DNA from: Xanthomonas sp. DAR 34887
GTDB lineage: Bacteria; Pseudomonadota; Gammaproteobacteria; Xanthomonadales; Xanthomonadaceae
DNA: 64,000 nucleotides
NCBI RefSeq assembly: GCF_041245805.1
Contig: NZ_CP162490.1
Location: 2,085,001 to 2,149,000 of the forward strand
Reading direction: 5' to 3'
Under the pieces are notes generated by a model. The model did no database searches, had not been told where the DNA came from, and worked only from the letters and a program-made list of their open reading frames with translations. Each line of letters begins with the position of its first letter. Position 1 is the stretch's first letter. The position numbers were made by a program, and so were the translations under genes. Shown here one piece after another: positions 34,954 through 43,858 of this stretch.

Positions 34954-35960
34954 GCCGCATGCGACGGGGAACAGCGCCCGGCAGGCGCCACAGCGCGGGC
35001 CTGAGCCTGATCGAACTGATGATCTCCCTGGTGCTGGGGTTGCTGGTCGTGGGCGCGGCCATCGGCATCTTCCTCACCAACCGACGCACCTACGCCGCCA
35101 CCGAGAACCTGGGGCGCGTGCAGGAAAACGTGCGTACCGCGTTCGAGATGATGACGCGCGACATTCGCGAGGCGGGCGGGAACCAGTGCAACAGCAGCGA
35201 CAACATGGGCATGTCGAACGTCATCAACACCCCTGCGTCGCGCTGGTGGACGAACTGGTCGGGCAACCGGCTGGTGGGCGTGTCGGCCAGCGGCAGCTTT
35301 CCGGATACCGTATCCAACCGCGTCGCCAACACCCAAGGTCTGATGCTGTTGTCTTCGGGTGACGCGACTGCGATCGTCACCGCGCATACTCCGGCTTCCG
35401 CGCAGTTCACGGTGAGCGCCAACACCCACGGTTTCAGGAACGGCGACTTTCTGATCGCCTGCGGTCCGAACTCGGAGGCCACGGGAGTGTTGCGCATCGG
35501 CACCCTGTTCCAGATGAGCAGCGGGCAGGGCAGCACGACCATCGGTCACGCCGCATCGGGTTCGCCTGGCAATTCCAGCAGCAACCTGGGCATCAACGGC
35601 GCGGTCTTCACCTACGGGCCGAACACGATGCTCAGCCGGCTCAACGCATCGCGCTGGTTCATCGGCACCAACCCGAGGGGCGGACGTTCGTTGTATCAGG
35701 GTGTGCTCACGAATACAGGCGGTACTCCGGCGATCGTCGATCAGGAGGTGGCCGAGAATGTGCAGAACATGGCGATCACCTACCTGATTCCCAGCGACGG
35801 TGGCTACGTCAGTGCCGCCACTGTAGGGACACGCTGGGACCAGGTCACTGCCGTCAATCTGTCCTTGACCTTCCAGACCCAGGACGCGATCGGAACCAAC
35901 GGCCTGCCGGTGACGCGCACGATCAGCAACGTCATCACCTTGCGGAATCGCAACGAATGA
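34950..35960 (+). CDS. pilW: Minor type IV pilin PilW
   Basis: A 336-residue minor pilin with leader ending HSAG (cut after Gly17) and LSLIELMISLVLGLLVVGAA, Glu at +5. RVQENVRTAFEMMTRDIREAG is typical of PilW. ATG overlaps the pilV stop. Confidence 0.92.
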   Translation: MSRMRRGTAPGRRHSAGLSLIELMISLVLGLLVVGAAIGIFLTNRRTYAATENLGRVQENVRTAFEMMTRDIREAGGNQCNSSDNMGMSNVINTPASRWWTNWSGNRLVGVSASGSFPDTVSNRVANTQGLMLLSSGDATAIVTAHTPASAQFTVSANTHGFRNGDFLIACGPNSEATGVLRIGTLFQMSSGQGSTTIGHAASGSPGNSSSNLGINGAVFTYGPNTMLSRLNASRWFIGTNPRGGRSLYQGVLTNTGGTPAIVDQEVAENVQNMAITYLIPSDGGYVSAATVGTRWDQVTAVNLSLTFQTQDAIGTNGLPVTRTISNVITLRNRNE

Positions 35961-36490
35961 GCACAACTTCATATCCGGCGCGGGTCGCGCGCCAGGCTGG
36001 CGTTTCCCTGATCGTGGTGCTGATGCTGCTGCTGGTGATGACGCTGCTGGGCCTGGCGGTCGTGCGCGGAACGCTGATGCAGGAGCGGATGAGCGGCAAC
36101 CTGCTCGATCGCAGCGTGAACTTCCAGGCTGCCGAGTCGGCCTTGCGCGAAGGCGAGGCGCTTGCGGCAGCGCAGACGGTGGTGCCTACCGGCACCGGCT
36201 GTAGTGCTGGCGTATGCGGGCAGCCCGTGGCCACTCAAGCCGAGCGCTGGCGTGATCCGAGCTTCGCTGGTTGGATAGACGCCAGTACCACCAGCCGCAG
36301 CGCTGCAGCCTCCAGAACACGGTTCTATATCGAATACATGGGCACTTCCGAAGCCTGGTTCGAATGCAACAGCGACGAGAAATACACGGGGCAGCCCATC
36401 TGCGTGCGGCCGATGTATCGGGTTGTCGCGCTCAGCGAAGCCGCTGGCCGTGCCAGCGTCATCCTTCAATCAAGCTATATCGCGCCGTAG
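35957..36490 (+). CDS. pilX: Minor type IV pilin PilX
   Basis: A 177-residue minor pilin. The leader ends RQAG (cut after Gly15), then VSLIVVLMLLLVMTLLGLAV with Val, not Glu, at +5. ERMSGNLLDRSVNFQAAESALREGE is the PilX signature. ATGA overlap with pilW. PilX-like subunits lie near the pilus tip with PilY1. Confidence 0.92.
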   Translation: MSTTSYPARVARQAGVSLIVVLMLLLVMTLLGLAVVRGTLMQERMSGNLLDRSVNFQAAESALREGEALAAAQTVVPTGTGCSAGVCGQPVATQAERWRDPSFAGWIDASTTSRSAAASRTRFYIEYMGTSEAWFECNSDEKYTGQPICVRPMYRVVALSEAAGRASVILQSSYIAP

Positions 36491-36505
36491 GACGGAGTCA
36501 TCGAC

Positions 36506-39500
36506 ATGAGCCATTTTCACGACGAACGTCTGCGCCGGCACAGTGCCTTAGCCAGCCTCAAGGTCTCTGCAGTGGCTTTCGCCTGCACGATGATCGCGCT
36601 ACCCGCCAGCGCTGGCATCGTGGTTCCCAGCTATCCGCTGCAATCCGGCGGACGCATCGCCCCCAACGTGCTGTTCATCCTGGACGACTCCGGCTCGATG
36701 GAAGGCACGGCCATGCCGGATGTGGTGCCGCAAACCACGGTCGATGGCACCAATTTCAACATCAGCAACTCCGCTTACACGCGTAACACCATCTATTACA
36801 ACCCGGCCGTGGATTACGAGCCCTGGGTGGATGCGACGGGTGCATCGATGACGGGGGGCATGGATTACACGAGCGTCTACAACGACACGCATGATCTGAC
36901 GAGCAATGTGGATCTTTCCACCGCCGTCAGGCAATTTTTCGTTCCAAAGGATCTAAGCAATACGACCGAAACCTATCTTTCCAATACCGCCAACTACTAT
37001 CGCTACCAGATCCGGACGGATGGCACGATCATTCGCAGCGAGCTGTTGAACAACGTCCTGAATCAGCAGGGCCTTGCCAATCAGGGTTGCAGCAATAGTG
37101 CCAATGGCTGGCAGTGGAAGAACTGTACCCGGGCAACGCCCACCGGTCGCAGCGAAGCGGCCGAGCGCACCAATTTCGCCACCTGGTGGTCCTACAGCCG
37201 CACCCGCATCAAGGTGGCCAAGGGAAGTGCCGGGCATGCGTTCAGCGATCTCGGCACCAACGTGCGCGTCGGCTTCCGGACGATCTGGCGGAGAGAAAAT
37301 ACCGGCAACGCCATCACCCAGGCCAAGCCCATTCCGGTGGACCAGAACGATGGCTTGTTCGACAATCCAAACGGGATCAATGGAAGCAACAACAATCGTA
37401 AGCTCTGGTACGATCGCTTGTATGCGGCGTACGGTTCCGGTGCTACCCCATTGCATGGCGCGCTCAACGACGCTGGCCTTTACTTCAGCAGCACCTCGGC
37501 GACTGGTCCGTACGGTCCGCAGTCCGGCGCCGCGCAGCTTGCGTGCCGGCAGAACTTCACCATCCTGACAACGGATGGCTACTGGAACGGCAAGGACAAT
37601 TACCCGTCTAGCGCAGGGGGAGGAATAGCCGGCGAGCAAGACAATGCGGCGGGATCCGTCATTTCAGGGCCGACCGGCAATACGTATACCTATGCGCCGG
37701 TACGACCTTATGCGAGTCCCGACTCCGATACACTCGCCGACGTTGCAATGCGTTATTGGAAGTCGGACCTGCGCACGGATCTCCCCAATTCCGTTCCAAC
37801 CAATTCGTCCGATCCGGCCTTCTGGCAGCACATGACCACGTTCGCGATTTCCATCGGCGCGAAGGGGACGCTGGATCCGGCGACGGATCTGCCCGCGATC
37901 ACTTCCGGCGCGAAGAACTGGCCGACTCCGATCAATAATACGATCTACAATATCGACGATCTGTGGCACGCCGCTGTCAATGGCCGCGGTAGCTTTATCG
38001 TGGCCAGCAACCCCAACGAATTCACCCAGGGCCTGAAGTCGGCGCTCGGGTCGATCGTGGAGCGCACCGGGACCGCCGGCAATCTTGCTGCCAATTCCAG
38101 CAGCCTTACCAGCAGCACGCACGTCTACCAGGCCAGCTTCGTGTCGGGGACATGGACCGGCGCGTTGAAGGCGATCCCCGTTACCAGCACCGGTGTGGAC
38201 GCGACCAATCCAAGTTGGGTAGCGAGTCTGCCCAGCACGGGTCGCAATATCCGTACGTGGAATGGCACTACGGGCGCATCCTTTCCCACCTCCGCACAGC
38301 AAACGGCATTGACGCGTGCGGCGACATCGACCGCTGCCGCGGTGACCGGGGCCAACAATGCGGCCTACATCGCGGGAACCCAGGACCTCGAGCTGAACCG
38401 TCCCAACGGTTATCTGCGCACCCGCAGCACGTTGATCGGCGACATCGTCAATTCCTCCCCGGCCTACGACAGCGCCAGTGGGACGATTTTCGTCGGCTCC
38501 AACGACGGCATGATGCATGCGTTCAATGCCAGCACTGGCGTCGAGCGCTTCGCCTATGTCCCCGGCAGCCTCAACTTCACCGACCTGGCGACGCTCAGTG
38601 CGTCCGACTACGACCATCGTTTCTTCGTGGATGGTCCGATCAGTCTTTCCCGCAGCGATCAGTTGAGCAGCCAGACGATCCTGGTGGGCACCCTTGGACG
38701 AGGTGGCAAGGGCATCTATGCGCTGGACGTCACCACTCCCGACAGTTTTTCCAACAGCAATGTGCTCTGGGAAAAGGTCGGCGACAATCAGGTATCCACC
38801 ACCGCCGACAACAACATGGGCCTGAATCTGGGCGCTCCGGTCATCGCCAAGCTCAACAACGGCGAGCTTGGGGTGATCGTGGCCAATGGACCCAACAGTA
38901 CCAACGAGCATGCGGTCCTGTTCGTGTATCGGCTCAGCGACGGTGCCTTGCTCTCCGAAATCGACACGGGCGTCGGTTCTTCCACCTCTCCAAATGGACT
39001 GTTCGCGCCGGCGGTGCGCGACATCGACGGCAACGGCACGATCGACTATGTCTACGCTGGCGACATGCAGGGAAATCTCTGGCGCTTCAACCTTTCTGCT
39101 GCGACTCCGTCCAGTTGGAACACTGCAAGCAACCGCCTGCGCATGTTCACCGCGACCAACTCTGCCGGTACCGCGCAGCCCATCACGTCGGCGCCGGCGA
39201 TCGCGCGTGACCCGGCGACTTTCTCTCTTTGGATCTTCTTCGGTACCGGCCGGTTCCTGACCACCGACGACGTGACCAATACGACGGTGCAGACAGTCTA
39301 TGGCATCAAGGACTCTACGACGACCGTCGCCAAGTCCGACCTGCAGCGACGGAAGTTCGCAGCCAGCGGCGTGGTCAACAATCAGAACGTGCGGGTCATG
39401 GAAGCCAACAGTGCGCTGGGAGCCGGCAAGAAGGGCTGGTATCTTGATTTGATCGACCCGCCTGTGGCCGATCCTGCGCCTGCGACCGCCAGCGGTGAGC

Positions 39501-39886
39501 GTGTCTATACTGGCGTGAATGTCATTTCCGGCGTGCTGACCTTCACCAGCAACATTCCCGACGATGATCCGTGCCTGCCAGGCGGCAAAGGGCAGGACAA
39601 CGCCATCGACGCTTTCACCGGCTCCAGCCTCGGCCAGTCGTTCTTCGATCTCAACCAGGATGGATCGTATGCCGACGAAACCCTGACGGTGAACGGCGTG
39701 ACGATTCCGGTTGCTTCGGTTGCCTTGGGTGGCTTGGGCAGCGCAAGCAACTACTTCACCGGTGGCTCGGGCGGTAGCGGAGGTCTGGCTTGCCTCAACA
39801 TCAACGATGGCAGCGCGGTGTGCAAGAAGATCCGCGAGATCCGCAAGGTGGGGCGTGTGCAGTGGAGAGAGGTCATCCAGGAATGA
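36506..39886 (+). CDS. pilY1: PilY1-type pilus tip adhesin
   Basis: An 1126-residue secreted protein. Signal peptide to LPASAG, a von Willebrand A-like N-terminal region starting NVLFILDDSGSMEG (MIDAS-like DxSxS), and a C-terminal beta-propeller (about residues 640-1050). Calcium-binding-like loops are seen in DIDGNGTIDY (about 838) and DLNQDGSYADE (about 1047). PilY1 works at the pilus tip in priming, adhesion and surface sensing. A good RBS (GGAG) precedes ATG at 36506. Sequences of this length are usual for xanthomonad PilY1. Confidence 0.93.
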   Translation: MSHFHDERLRRHSALASLKVSAVAFACTMIALPASAGIVVPSYPLQSGGRIAPNVLFILDDSGSMEGTAMPDVVPQTTVDGTNFNISNSAYTRNTIYYNPAVDYEPWVDATGASMTGGMDYTSVYNDTHDLTSNVDLSTAVRQFFVPKDLSNTTETYLSNTANYYRYQIRTDGTIIRSELLNNVLNQQGLANQGCSNSANGWQWKNCTRATPTGRSEAAERTNFATWWSYSRTRIKVAKGSAGHAFSDLGTNVRVGFRTIWRRENTGNAITQAKPIPVDQNDGLFDNPNGINGSNNNRKLWYDRLYAAYGSGATPLHGALNDAGLYFSSTSATGPYGPQSGAAQLACRQNFTILTTDGYWNGKDNYPSSAGGGIAGEQDNAAGSVISGPTGNTYTYAPVRPYASPDSDTLADVAMRYWKSDLRTDLPNSVPTNSSDPAFWQHMTTFAISIGAKGTLDPATDLPAITSGAKNWPTPINNTIYNIDDLWHAAVNGRGSFIVASNPNEFTQGLKSALGSIVERTGTAGNLAANSSSLTSSTHVYQASFVSGTWTGALKAIPVTSTGVDATNPSWVASLPSTGRNIRTWNGTTGASFPTSAQQTALTRAATSTAAAVTGANNAAYIAGTQDLELNRPNGYLRTRSTLIGDIVNSSPAYDSASGTIFVGSNDGMMHAFNASTGVERFAYVPGSLNFTDLATLSASDYDHRFFVDGPISLSRSDQLSSQTILVGTLGRGGKGIYALDVTTPDSFSNSNVLWEKVGDNQVSTTADNNMGLNLGAPVIAKLNNGELGVIVANGPNSTNEHAVLFVYRLSDGALLSEIDTGVGSSTSPNGLFAPAVRDIDGNGTIDYVYAGDMQGNLWRFNLSAATPSSWNTASNRLRMFTATNSAGTAQPITSAPAIARDPATFSLWIFFGTGRFLTTDDVTNTTVQTVYGIKDSTTTVAKSDLQRRKFAASGVVNNQNVRVMEANSALGAGKKGWYLDLIDPPVADPAPATASGERVYTGVNVISGVLTFTSNIPDDDPCLPGGKGQDNAIDAFTGSSLGQSFFDLNQDGSYADETLTVNGVTIPVASVALGGLGSASNYFTGGSGGSGGLACLNINDGSAVCKKIREIRKVGRVQWREVIQE

Positions 39887-39930
39887 GTGCGCTCAGTTCA
39901 AACGTCCCCCCCATCCATCGGAGTCATGGC

Positions 39931-40365
39931 ATGCGTAATCGCCGATTTTCAAGCCAGCGCGGTTTCAGCTTGATCGAGATCATGATCACGGTAGTGATCA
40001 TCGCGGTTCTTGCCGGTATCGCCATGGCCAGCTACAGCTGGGCAATGATCAAGGCGCGGCGTTCGGCCGCAGCGGGATGCGTGCAGGAGGCGGCGCAATA
40101 CATGGAGCGTTTCCATACCACGAACATGAGTTACGTGAACGCAGACGGTAGCGCGCCGGCGCTCCCGGCATGCAGTGCCGACGTGACCAATTTTTACACG
40201 GTCAGCTTGGCGTCCAGCAGTGCTACAAGCTTCACGATCACCGCAGTGCCCATCGCCGGAAAGCCGCAAGCGAAGGATAGGGAATGCGCAACGCTGCAGA
40301 TCGACCAACGGGGTACGCGTTCGGCCAGCGGCACCCTTTCCTCGACTCCCGCGAAGTGCTGGTGA
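39931..40365 (+). CDS. pilE: Minor type IV pilin PilE
   Basis: A 144-residue minor pilin with short leader MRNRRFSSQRG and FSLIEIMITVVIIAVLAGIA, Glu at +5. ARRSAAAGCVQEAAQYMERF and the Cys pair (Cys near residue 48 and the terminal AKCW) fit PilE. ATG at 39931 is favoured by GGAG eight bases upstream; an ATG at 39883 overlapping the pilY1 stop gives a 16-residue longer leader. Confidence 0.88.
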   Translation: MRNRRFSSQRGFSLIEIMITVVIIAVLAGIAMASYSWAMIKARRSAAAGCVQEAAQYMERFHTTNMSYVNADGSAPALPACSADVTNFYTVSLASSSATSFTITAVPIAGKPQAKDRECATLQIDQRGTRSASGTLSSTPAKCW

Positions 40366-40368
40366 GGC

Positions 40369-40400
40369 AAAAAAAACCGCCGATCAACGGCGGTTTTTTT
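40369..40400. terminator. Bidirectional intrinsic terminator between pilE and tRNA-Asn
   Basis: AAAAAACCGCC, loop GATCAAC, GGCGGTTTTTTT. The stem is flanked by A and T runs, so it can stop pilE transcription on the plus strand and the fimT-like/tRNA-Asn transcript on the minus strand. Confidence 0.92.
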
Positions 40401-40405
40401 AAAGG

Positions 40406-40482
40406 TGGCGCCCGAAGTTGGACTCGAACCAACGACCCCCTGATTAACAGTCAAGTGCTCTAACCGGCTGAGCTATTCGGGC
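40406..40482 (-). tRNA. tRNA-Asn (GTT)
   Basis: A 77-base cloverleaf on the minus strand with acceptor GCCCGAA/TTCGGGC, D arm GCTC/GAGC, anticodon stem CTTGA/TCAGG with loop CTGTTAA (anticodon GTT), T arm GTTGG-TTCGAGT-CCAAC, discriminator G and encoded CCA. Confidence 0.97.
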
Positions 40483-40538
40483 GAGGCGCGTATTGTAGGC
40501 ACATCTTTCCTGGCTGGCAAGCGCCCGGTTTCCGCTTC

Positions 40539-41066
40539 TCATGGTGTACAGGGCGCCCCGTCGTTCGGACGTGTTGCGCGTGCCCGCCCTGTGGCACTGA
40601 CGACCACCTCGGCCACGAGGACCTGATCGTCGCAAAGCCGGAAGGTGAGATTGTTGCCCGAACTTCTTCCATCGGGGAGGTAGCGCATCTGCGGGCGTCC
40701 GGAGGACGTCAGGATGCGCAGGCCGGGGCTTCCCGGCGCTGCCGATGCCGTCAGGACGTCGTTGTTGCCATTTGGTTGCCGATCTCCGTCCGGGTCGGCG
40801 TAGATGATCCATTCGCCGCTCCACTCGACGCGGCTGTCGCATTGTTGGCGGTCGTTCGACGGACACAGGGCCACGGATTGTCCTCTGGCAATTGCCCAGC
40901 TCCGTGCGAGCGCCAATTGCGCCAGCATTTCGTTGGTGGCCGCAAGCCGCCGATGCCTGTCCAGCAACTGACCGAAACTGGGTATGCCGATGCACAGCGT
41001 GACTAGGGCGACCGCCATGGCGGTCAATGTCTCCATCAATGTGAAGCCTCGGATCCTTGCGTTCAT
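40539..41066 (-). CDS. Second FimT/GspH-like minor pilin
   Basis: A 175-residue pseudopilin. Short leader MNARIRG, then FTLMETLTAMAVALVTLCIG with Glu at +5. LAATNEMLAQLALARSWAIARG and the Cys pairs (ALCPSNDRQQCDSR; FRLCDD and APCTP) match the GspH/FimT family. RBS GAGGAAG precedes ATG at 41066. It is separated from the main minor-pilin operon by tRNA-Asn and reads the other way; the tRNA lies 56 bases downstream on the same strand. Confidence 0.88.
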   Translation of the reverse strand: MNARIRGFTLMETLTAMAVALVTLCIGIPSFGQLLDRHRRLAATNEMLAQLALARSWAIARGQSVALCPSNDRQQCDSRVEWSGEWIIYADPDGDRQPNGNNDVLTASAAPGSPGLRILTSSGRPQMRYLPDGRSSGNNLTFRLCDDQVLVAEVVVSATGRARATRPNDGAPCTP

Positions 41067-41180
41067 GGCGCTTCCTCGATTGGCACTGCCAGCCTGAACT
41101 TGGGCGCGGCGCGAGAGCATCGCCAGACTGCCGATCGGCCTGTAGGGGTTTTCCAGACGCGGCTGTCATCCGGCGCTCGC

Positions 41181-41186
41181 TATACT
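41181..41186 (+). promoter_or_regulatory. Candidate -10 box of uvrB
   Basis: TATACT 27 bases upstream of the uvrB start. No convincing -35 at the usual distance and no obvious LexA dyad is seen. Confidence 0.35.
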
Positions 41187-41212
41187 CATCTGTCGTTTCA
41201 AGGTGATGAGCC

Positions 41213-43234
41213 ATGTCCGACCGTTTCCAACTCGTATCGCCGTACTCGCCCGCCGGCGACCAGCCGCAGGCGATCGAGAAGCTGGTGGCCGGCTTTGAGG
41301 CCGGACTGGCCAAGCAGACCCTGCTCGGGGTAACCGGCTCGGGCAAGACCTACACCATCGCCAACGTGGTCCAGGCGATCCAGAAGCCGACCCTGGTGAT
41401 GGCGCCGAACAAGACCCTGGCGGCGCAGCTGTACGGCGAGTTCAAGGCGTTCTTTCCGAACAACGCGGTCGAGTACTTCGTCAGCTATTACGACTACTAC
41501 CAGCCCGAGGCCTATGTGCCGTCGTCGGACACCTTCATCGAGAAGGACAGTTCGATCAACGAGCACATCGAGCAGATGCGCCTGGCCGCGACCAAGACGT
41601 TGCTGTCGCGCCGCGACGCGCTGGTGGTGGCTACGGTCTCGGCGATCTACGGCCTGGGCGCACCGGAGGACTATCTGTCGCTGCGCCTGATCCTGTCGAT
41701 CGGCGAGCATGTCGAACAGCGCCAACTGATCCGCCACCTCACCGACCTGCAATACACCCGCAACGAATACGAGCTGCACCGCGGCACGTTCCGTGTGCGC
41801 GGCGAGGTCATCGACGTGTTTCCTGCCGAGTCGGACAGCGAAGCGCTGCGCATCGAGCTGTTCGACGGCGATGTCGAGCAGCTGACCCTGTTCGATCCGC
41901 TGACCGGCGAGACCATGCGCAAGCTGCAGCGCTACACGGTCTACCCGAAGACCCACTACGCCACCACCCGCGAGCGCACGCTCAGTGCCGTGGACACCAT
42001 CAAGATCGAGCTGAAGGAACGGTTGGAGCAGTTGTACGCGCAGAACAAGCTGGTCGAGGCGCAGCGGCTGGCGCAGCGCACCCAATTCGACCTGGAAATG
42101 ATGGCCGAGGTCGGCTATTGCAACGGCATCGAGAACTACTCGCGGCATCTCACCGGCAAGGCCGCGGGCGAACCGCCGCCGACCCTGTTCGACTACCTGC
42201 CGGCCGACGCGCTGCTGGTGGTCGACGAGTCGCACGTCACCGTCCCGCAGATCGGCGCGATGTACAAGGGCGACCGTTCGCGCAAAGAGACGCTGGTGGA
42301 ATTCGGCTTTCGCCTGCCGTCGGCGCTGGATAACCGGCCGCTGCGCTTCGAGGAATGGGAGGCGCGCTCGCCGCGCAGCATCTATGTGTCGGCCACGCCC
42401 GGCCCGTACGAGCTGCGCGAGTCGGCGGGGGAGATCACCGAACTGGTGGTGCGCCCGACCGGGCTGATCGATCCGGAAGTGGAGATCCGCCCGGTCGGCA
42501 CCCAGGTCGACGACCTGCTGTCGGAGATCAACCTGCGCGTGGGCCTCGGTGACCGTGTGCTGGTCACCACGCTGACCAAGCGCATGGCCGAGAACCTCAC
42601 CGAATACCTGGGCGAACACGGGATCAAGGTGCGCTACCTACACTCGGACATCGACACGGTCGAGCGCGTGGAGATCATCCGCGACCTGCGCCTGGGCAAG
42701 TTCGACGTGCTGGTCGGCATCAATCTGCTGCGCGAAGGCCTGGACATGCCCGAGGTGTCGCTGGTGGCGATCCTGGATGCCGACAAGGAGGGCTTCCTGC
42801 GTTCCACCGGGTCGCTGATCCAGACCATCGGCCGCGCCGCACGCAACCTGCGCGGCAAGGCGATCCTGTACGCCGACCGGATGACCCGCTCGATGCAGGC
42901 AGCGATCGACGAGACCGGGCGTCGCCGCGAGAAGCAGGTGGAGTACAACCTCGAGCACGGCATCACCCCGAAGTCGGTGGCGCGGCCGATCGTCGACATC
43001 CTGGAGGGCGCGCGCGCCGATGGCGCGGCCGAGACCAAGTCCGGCAAGGGCAAGGGGCGCCGGGTGGCGGAAGAGCCGGCCGACTACCGCATGCTGGAGC
43101 CGGCGGAGGTCGCAGCCCGGCTCAAGGCCCTGGAGCAGAAGATGTACCAGCACGCGCGCGACCTGGAGTTCGAGGACGCGGCGCGGGTGCGCGATCAGAT
43201 CAAGAAGCTGCGCGACGCCAGCCTGGTCGGCTAG
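41213..43234 (+). CDS. uvrB: Excinuclease ABC subunit B
   Basis: A 673-residue DNA-repair helicase-like subunit of UvrABC. Walker A GVTGSGKTYTIA (about residues 39-50), the beta-hairpin region YYDYYQPEAYVPSSDTFIEK, helicase motifs DESHVT and HSDIDTVER, and QTIGRAARN. The C-terminal UVR domain (about 630-670, KALEQKMYQHARDLEFEDAA) contacts UvrC. Full length. Confidence 0.98.
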   Translation: MSDRFQLVSPYSPAGDQPQAIEKLVAGFEAGLAKQTLLGVTGSGKTYTIANVVQAIQKPTLVMAPNKTLAAQLYGEFKAFFPNNAVEYFVSYYDYYQPEAYVPSSDTFIEKDSSINEHIEQMRLAATKTLLSRRDALVVATVSAIYGLGAPEDYLSLRLILSIGEHVEQRQLIRHLTDLQYTRNEYELHRGTFRVRGEVIDVFPAESDSEALRIELFDGDVEQLTLFDPLTGETMRKLQRYTVYPKTHYATTRERTLSAVDTIKIELKERLEQLYAQNKLVEAQRLAQRTQFDLEMMAEVGYCNGIENYSRHLTGKAAGEPPPTLFDYLPADALLVVDESHVTVPQIGAMYKGDRSRKETLVEFGFRLPSALDNRPLRFEEWEARSPRSIYVSATPGPYELRESAGEITELVVRPTGLIDPEVEIRPVGTQVDDLLSEINLRVGLGDRVLVTTLTKRMAENLTEYLGEHGIKVRYLHSDIDTVERVEIIRDLRLGKFDVLVGINLLREGLDMPEVSLVAILDADKEGFLRSTGSLIQTIGRAARNLRGKAILYADRMTRSMQAAIDETGRRREKQVEYNLEHGITPKSVARPIVDILEGARADGAAETKSGKGKGRRVAEEPADYRMLEPAEVAARLKALEQKMYQHARDLEFEDAARVRDQIKKLRDASLVG

Positions 43235-43262
43235 CCGCACGCCAGCGGGGTCCTCGCGGCTA

Positions 43263-43291
43263 TTGTTCTTGGCCGCAAGGTGGGCTAAGAT
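43263..43291 (+). promoter_or_regulatory. Promoter of tRNA-Val
   Basis: TTGTTC (43263-43268), a 17-base spacer and TAAGAT (43286-43291), followed by a GC-rich discriminator (TTCGCGCCCC) of the type found at stringently controlled tRNA promoters. Confidence 0.6.
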
Positions 43292-43326
43292 TCGCGCCCC
43301 TGCAGCGGTATGGCCGCAGCAGCGAT

Positions 43327-43401
43327 GGGCGGTTAGCTCAGCGGTAGAGCACTACCTTGACATGGTAGGGGTCACAGGTTCGAACCCTGTACCGCCCACC
43401 A
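43327..43401 (+). tRNA. tRNA-Val (GAC)
   Basis: A 75-base cloverleaf: acceptor GGGCGGT/ACCGCCC, D arm GCTC/GAGC, anticodon stem CTACC/GGTAG with loop TTGACAT (anticodon GAC), T arm ACAGG-TTCGAAC-CCTGT, discriminator A and encoded CCA. Confidence 0.97.
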
Positions 43402-43435
43402 CTACATGCAAGCAATGCATGCGTGGAACACGACG

Positions 43436-43459
43436 AAGCCGGCGCATGCCGGCTTTTTT
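43436..43459 (+). terminator. Intrinsic terminator of tRNA-Val
   Basis: AAGCCGGC, loop GCAT, GCCGGCTT then TTTTG; 34 bases downstream of the tRNA. Confidence 0.9.
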
Positions 43460-43565
43460 GTTGCCCGGCATTTGGGCGGGAGGCTGGCGCGCCCCGTGCG
43501 GCGGTGGCTCTGGCGCCTGGGTTGTTTTAGCATCGGTGCGACGATCAGGCAGGAGGGCCGTACGC

Positions 43566-43823
43566 ATGATGGAATATCATCATACGATTCAAGTCAAAGG
43601 ACGCTACCAGCTGGTGGCGTTGACGCGCGAACCGGAATACAACCCCGCCAACGTGGTGGGCTACACCGTCACCACCGAGGGTGGCGCGCGCCTGGACCCG
43701 CACGACATGTCCTGGGACGAGGCGCGGGTCTGGATGGATACCCTGGTCGAGCGGGATGGTGGCGGCGCCAGCGTCGAAAAAAAGCCGTCGCAGACCAAGC
43801 CGAGTACCCGGCGCCGGAGCTAG
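43566..43823 (+). CDS. Small conserved-looking hypothetical protein
   Basis: An 85-residue soluble protein, beginning MMEYHHTIQVKGRYQLVALT and ending in a basic Lys/Arg-rich tail (KPSQTKPSTRRRS). The middle (NPANVVGYTVTTEGGARLDP) is polar and protein-like. GGAGGG lies upstream at about 43551. No family recognised. It lies 35 bases before virD4, in the same direction, and could be part of its transcript. Confidence 0.6.
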   Translation: MMEYHHTIQVKGRYQLVALTREPEYNPANVVGYTVTTEGGARLDPHDMSWDEARVWMDTLVERDGGGASVEKKPSQTKPSTRRRS

Positions 43824-43858
43824 AATAGCCGCCAAGGTGCATCAGGGAGGATAGGGGC

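Noticed and set aside
43327..43401. tRNA-Val as attachment site for an integrated T4SS element
   Set aside because: No repeat of the tRNA 3' end is seen downstream, and no integrase is present in the window.
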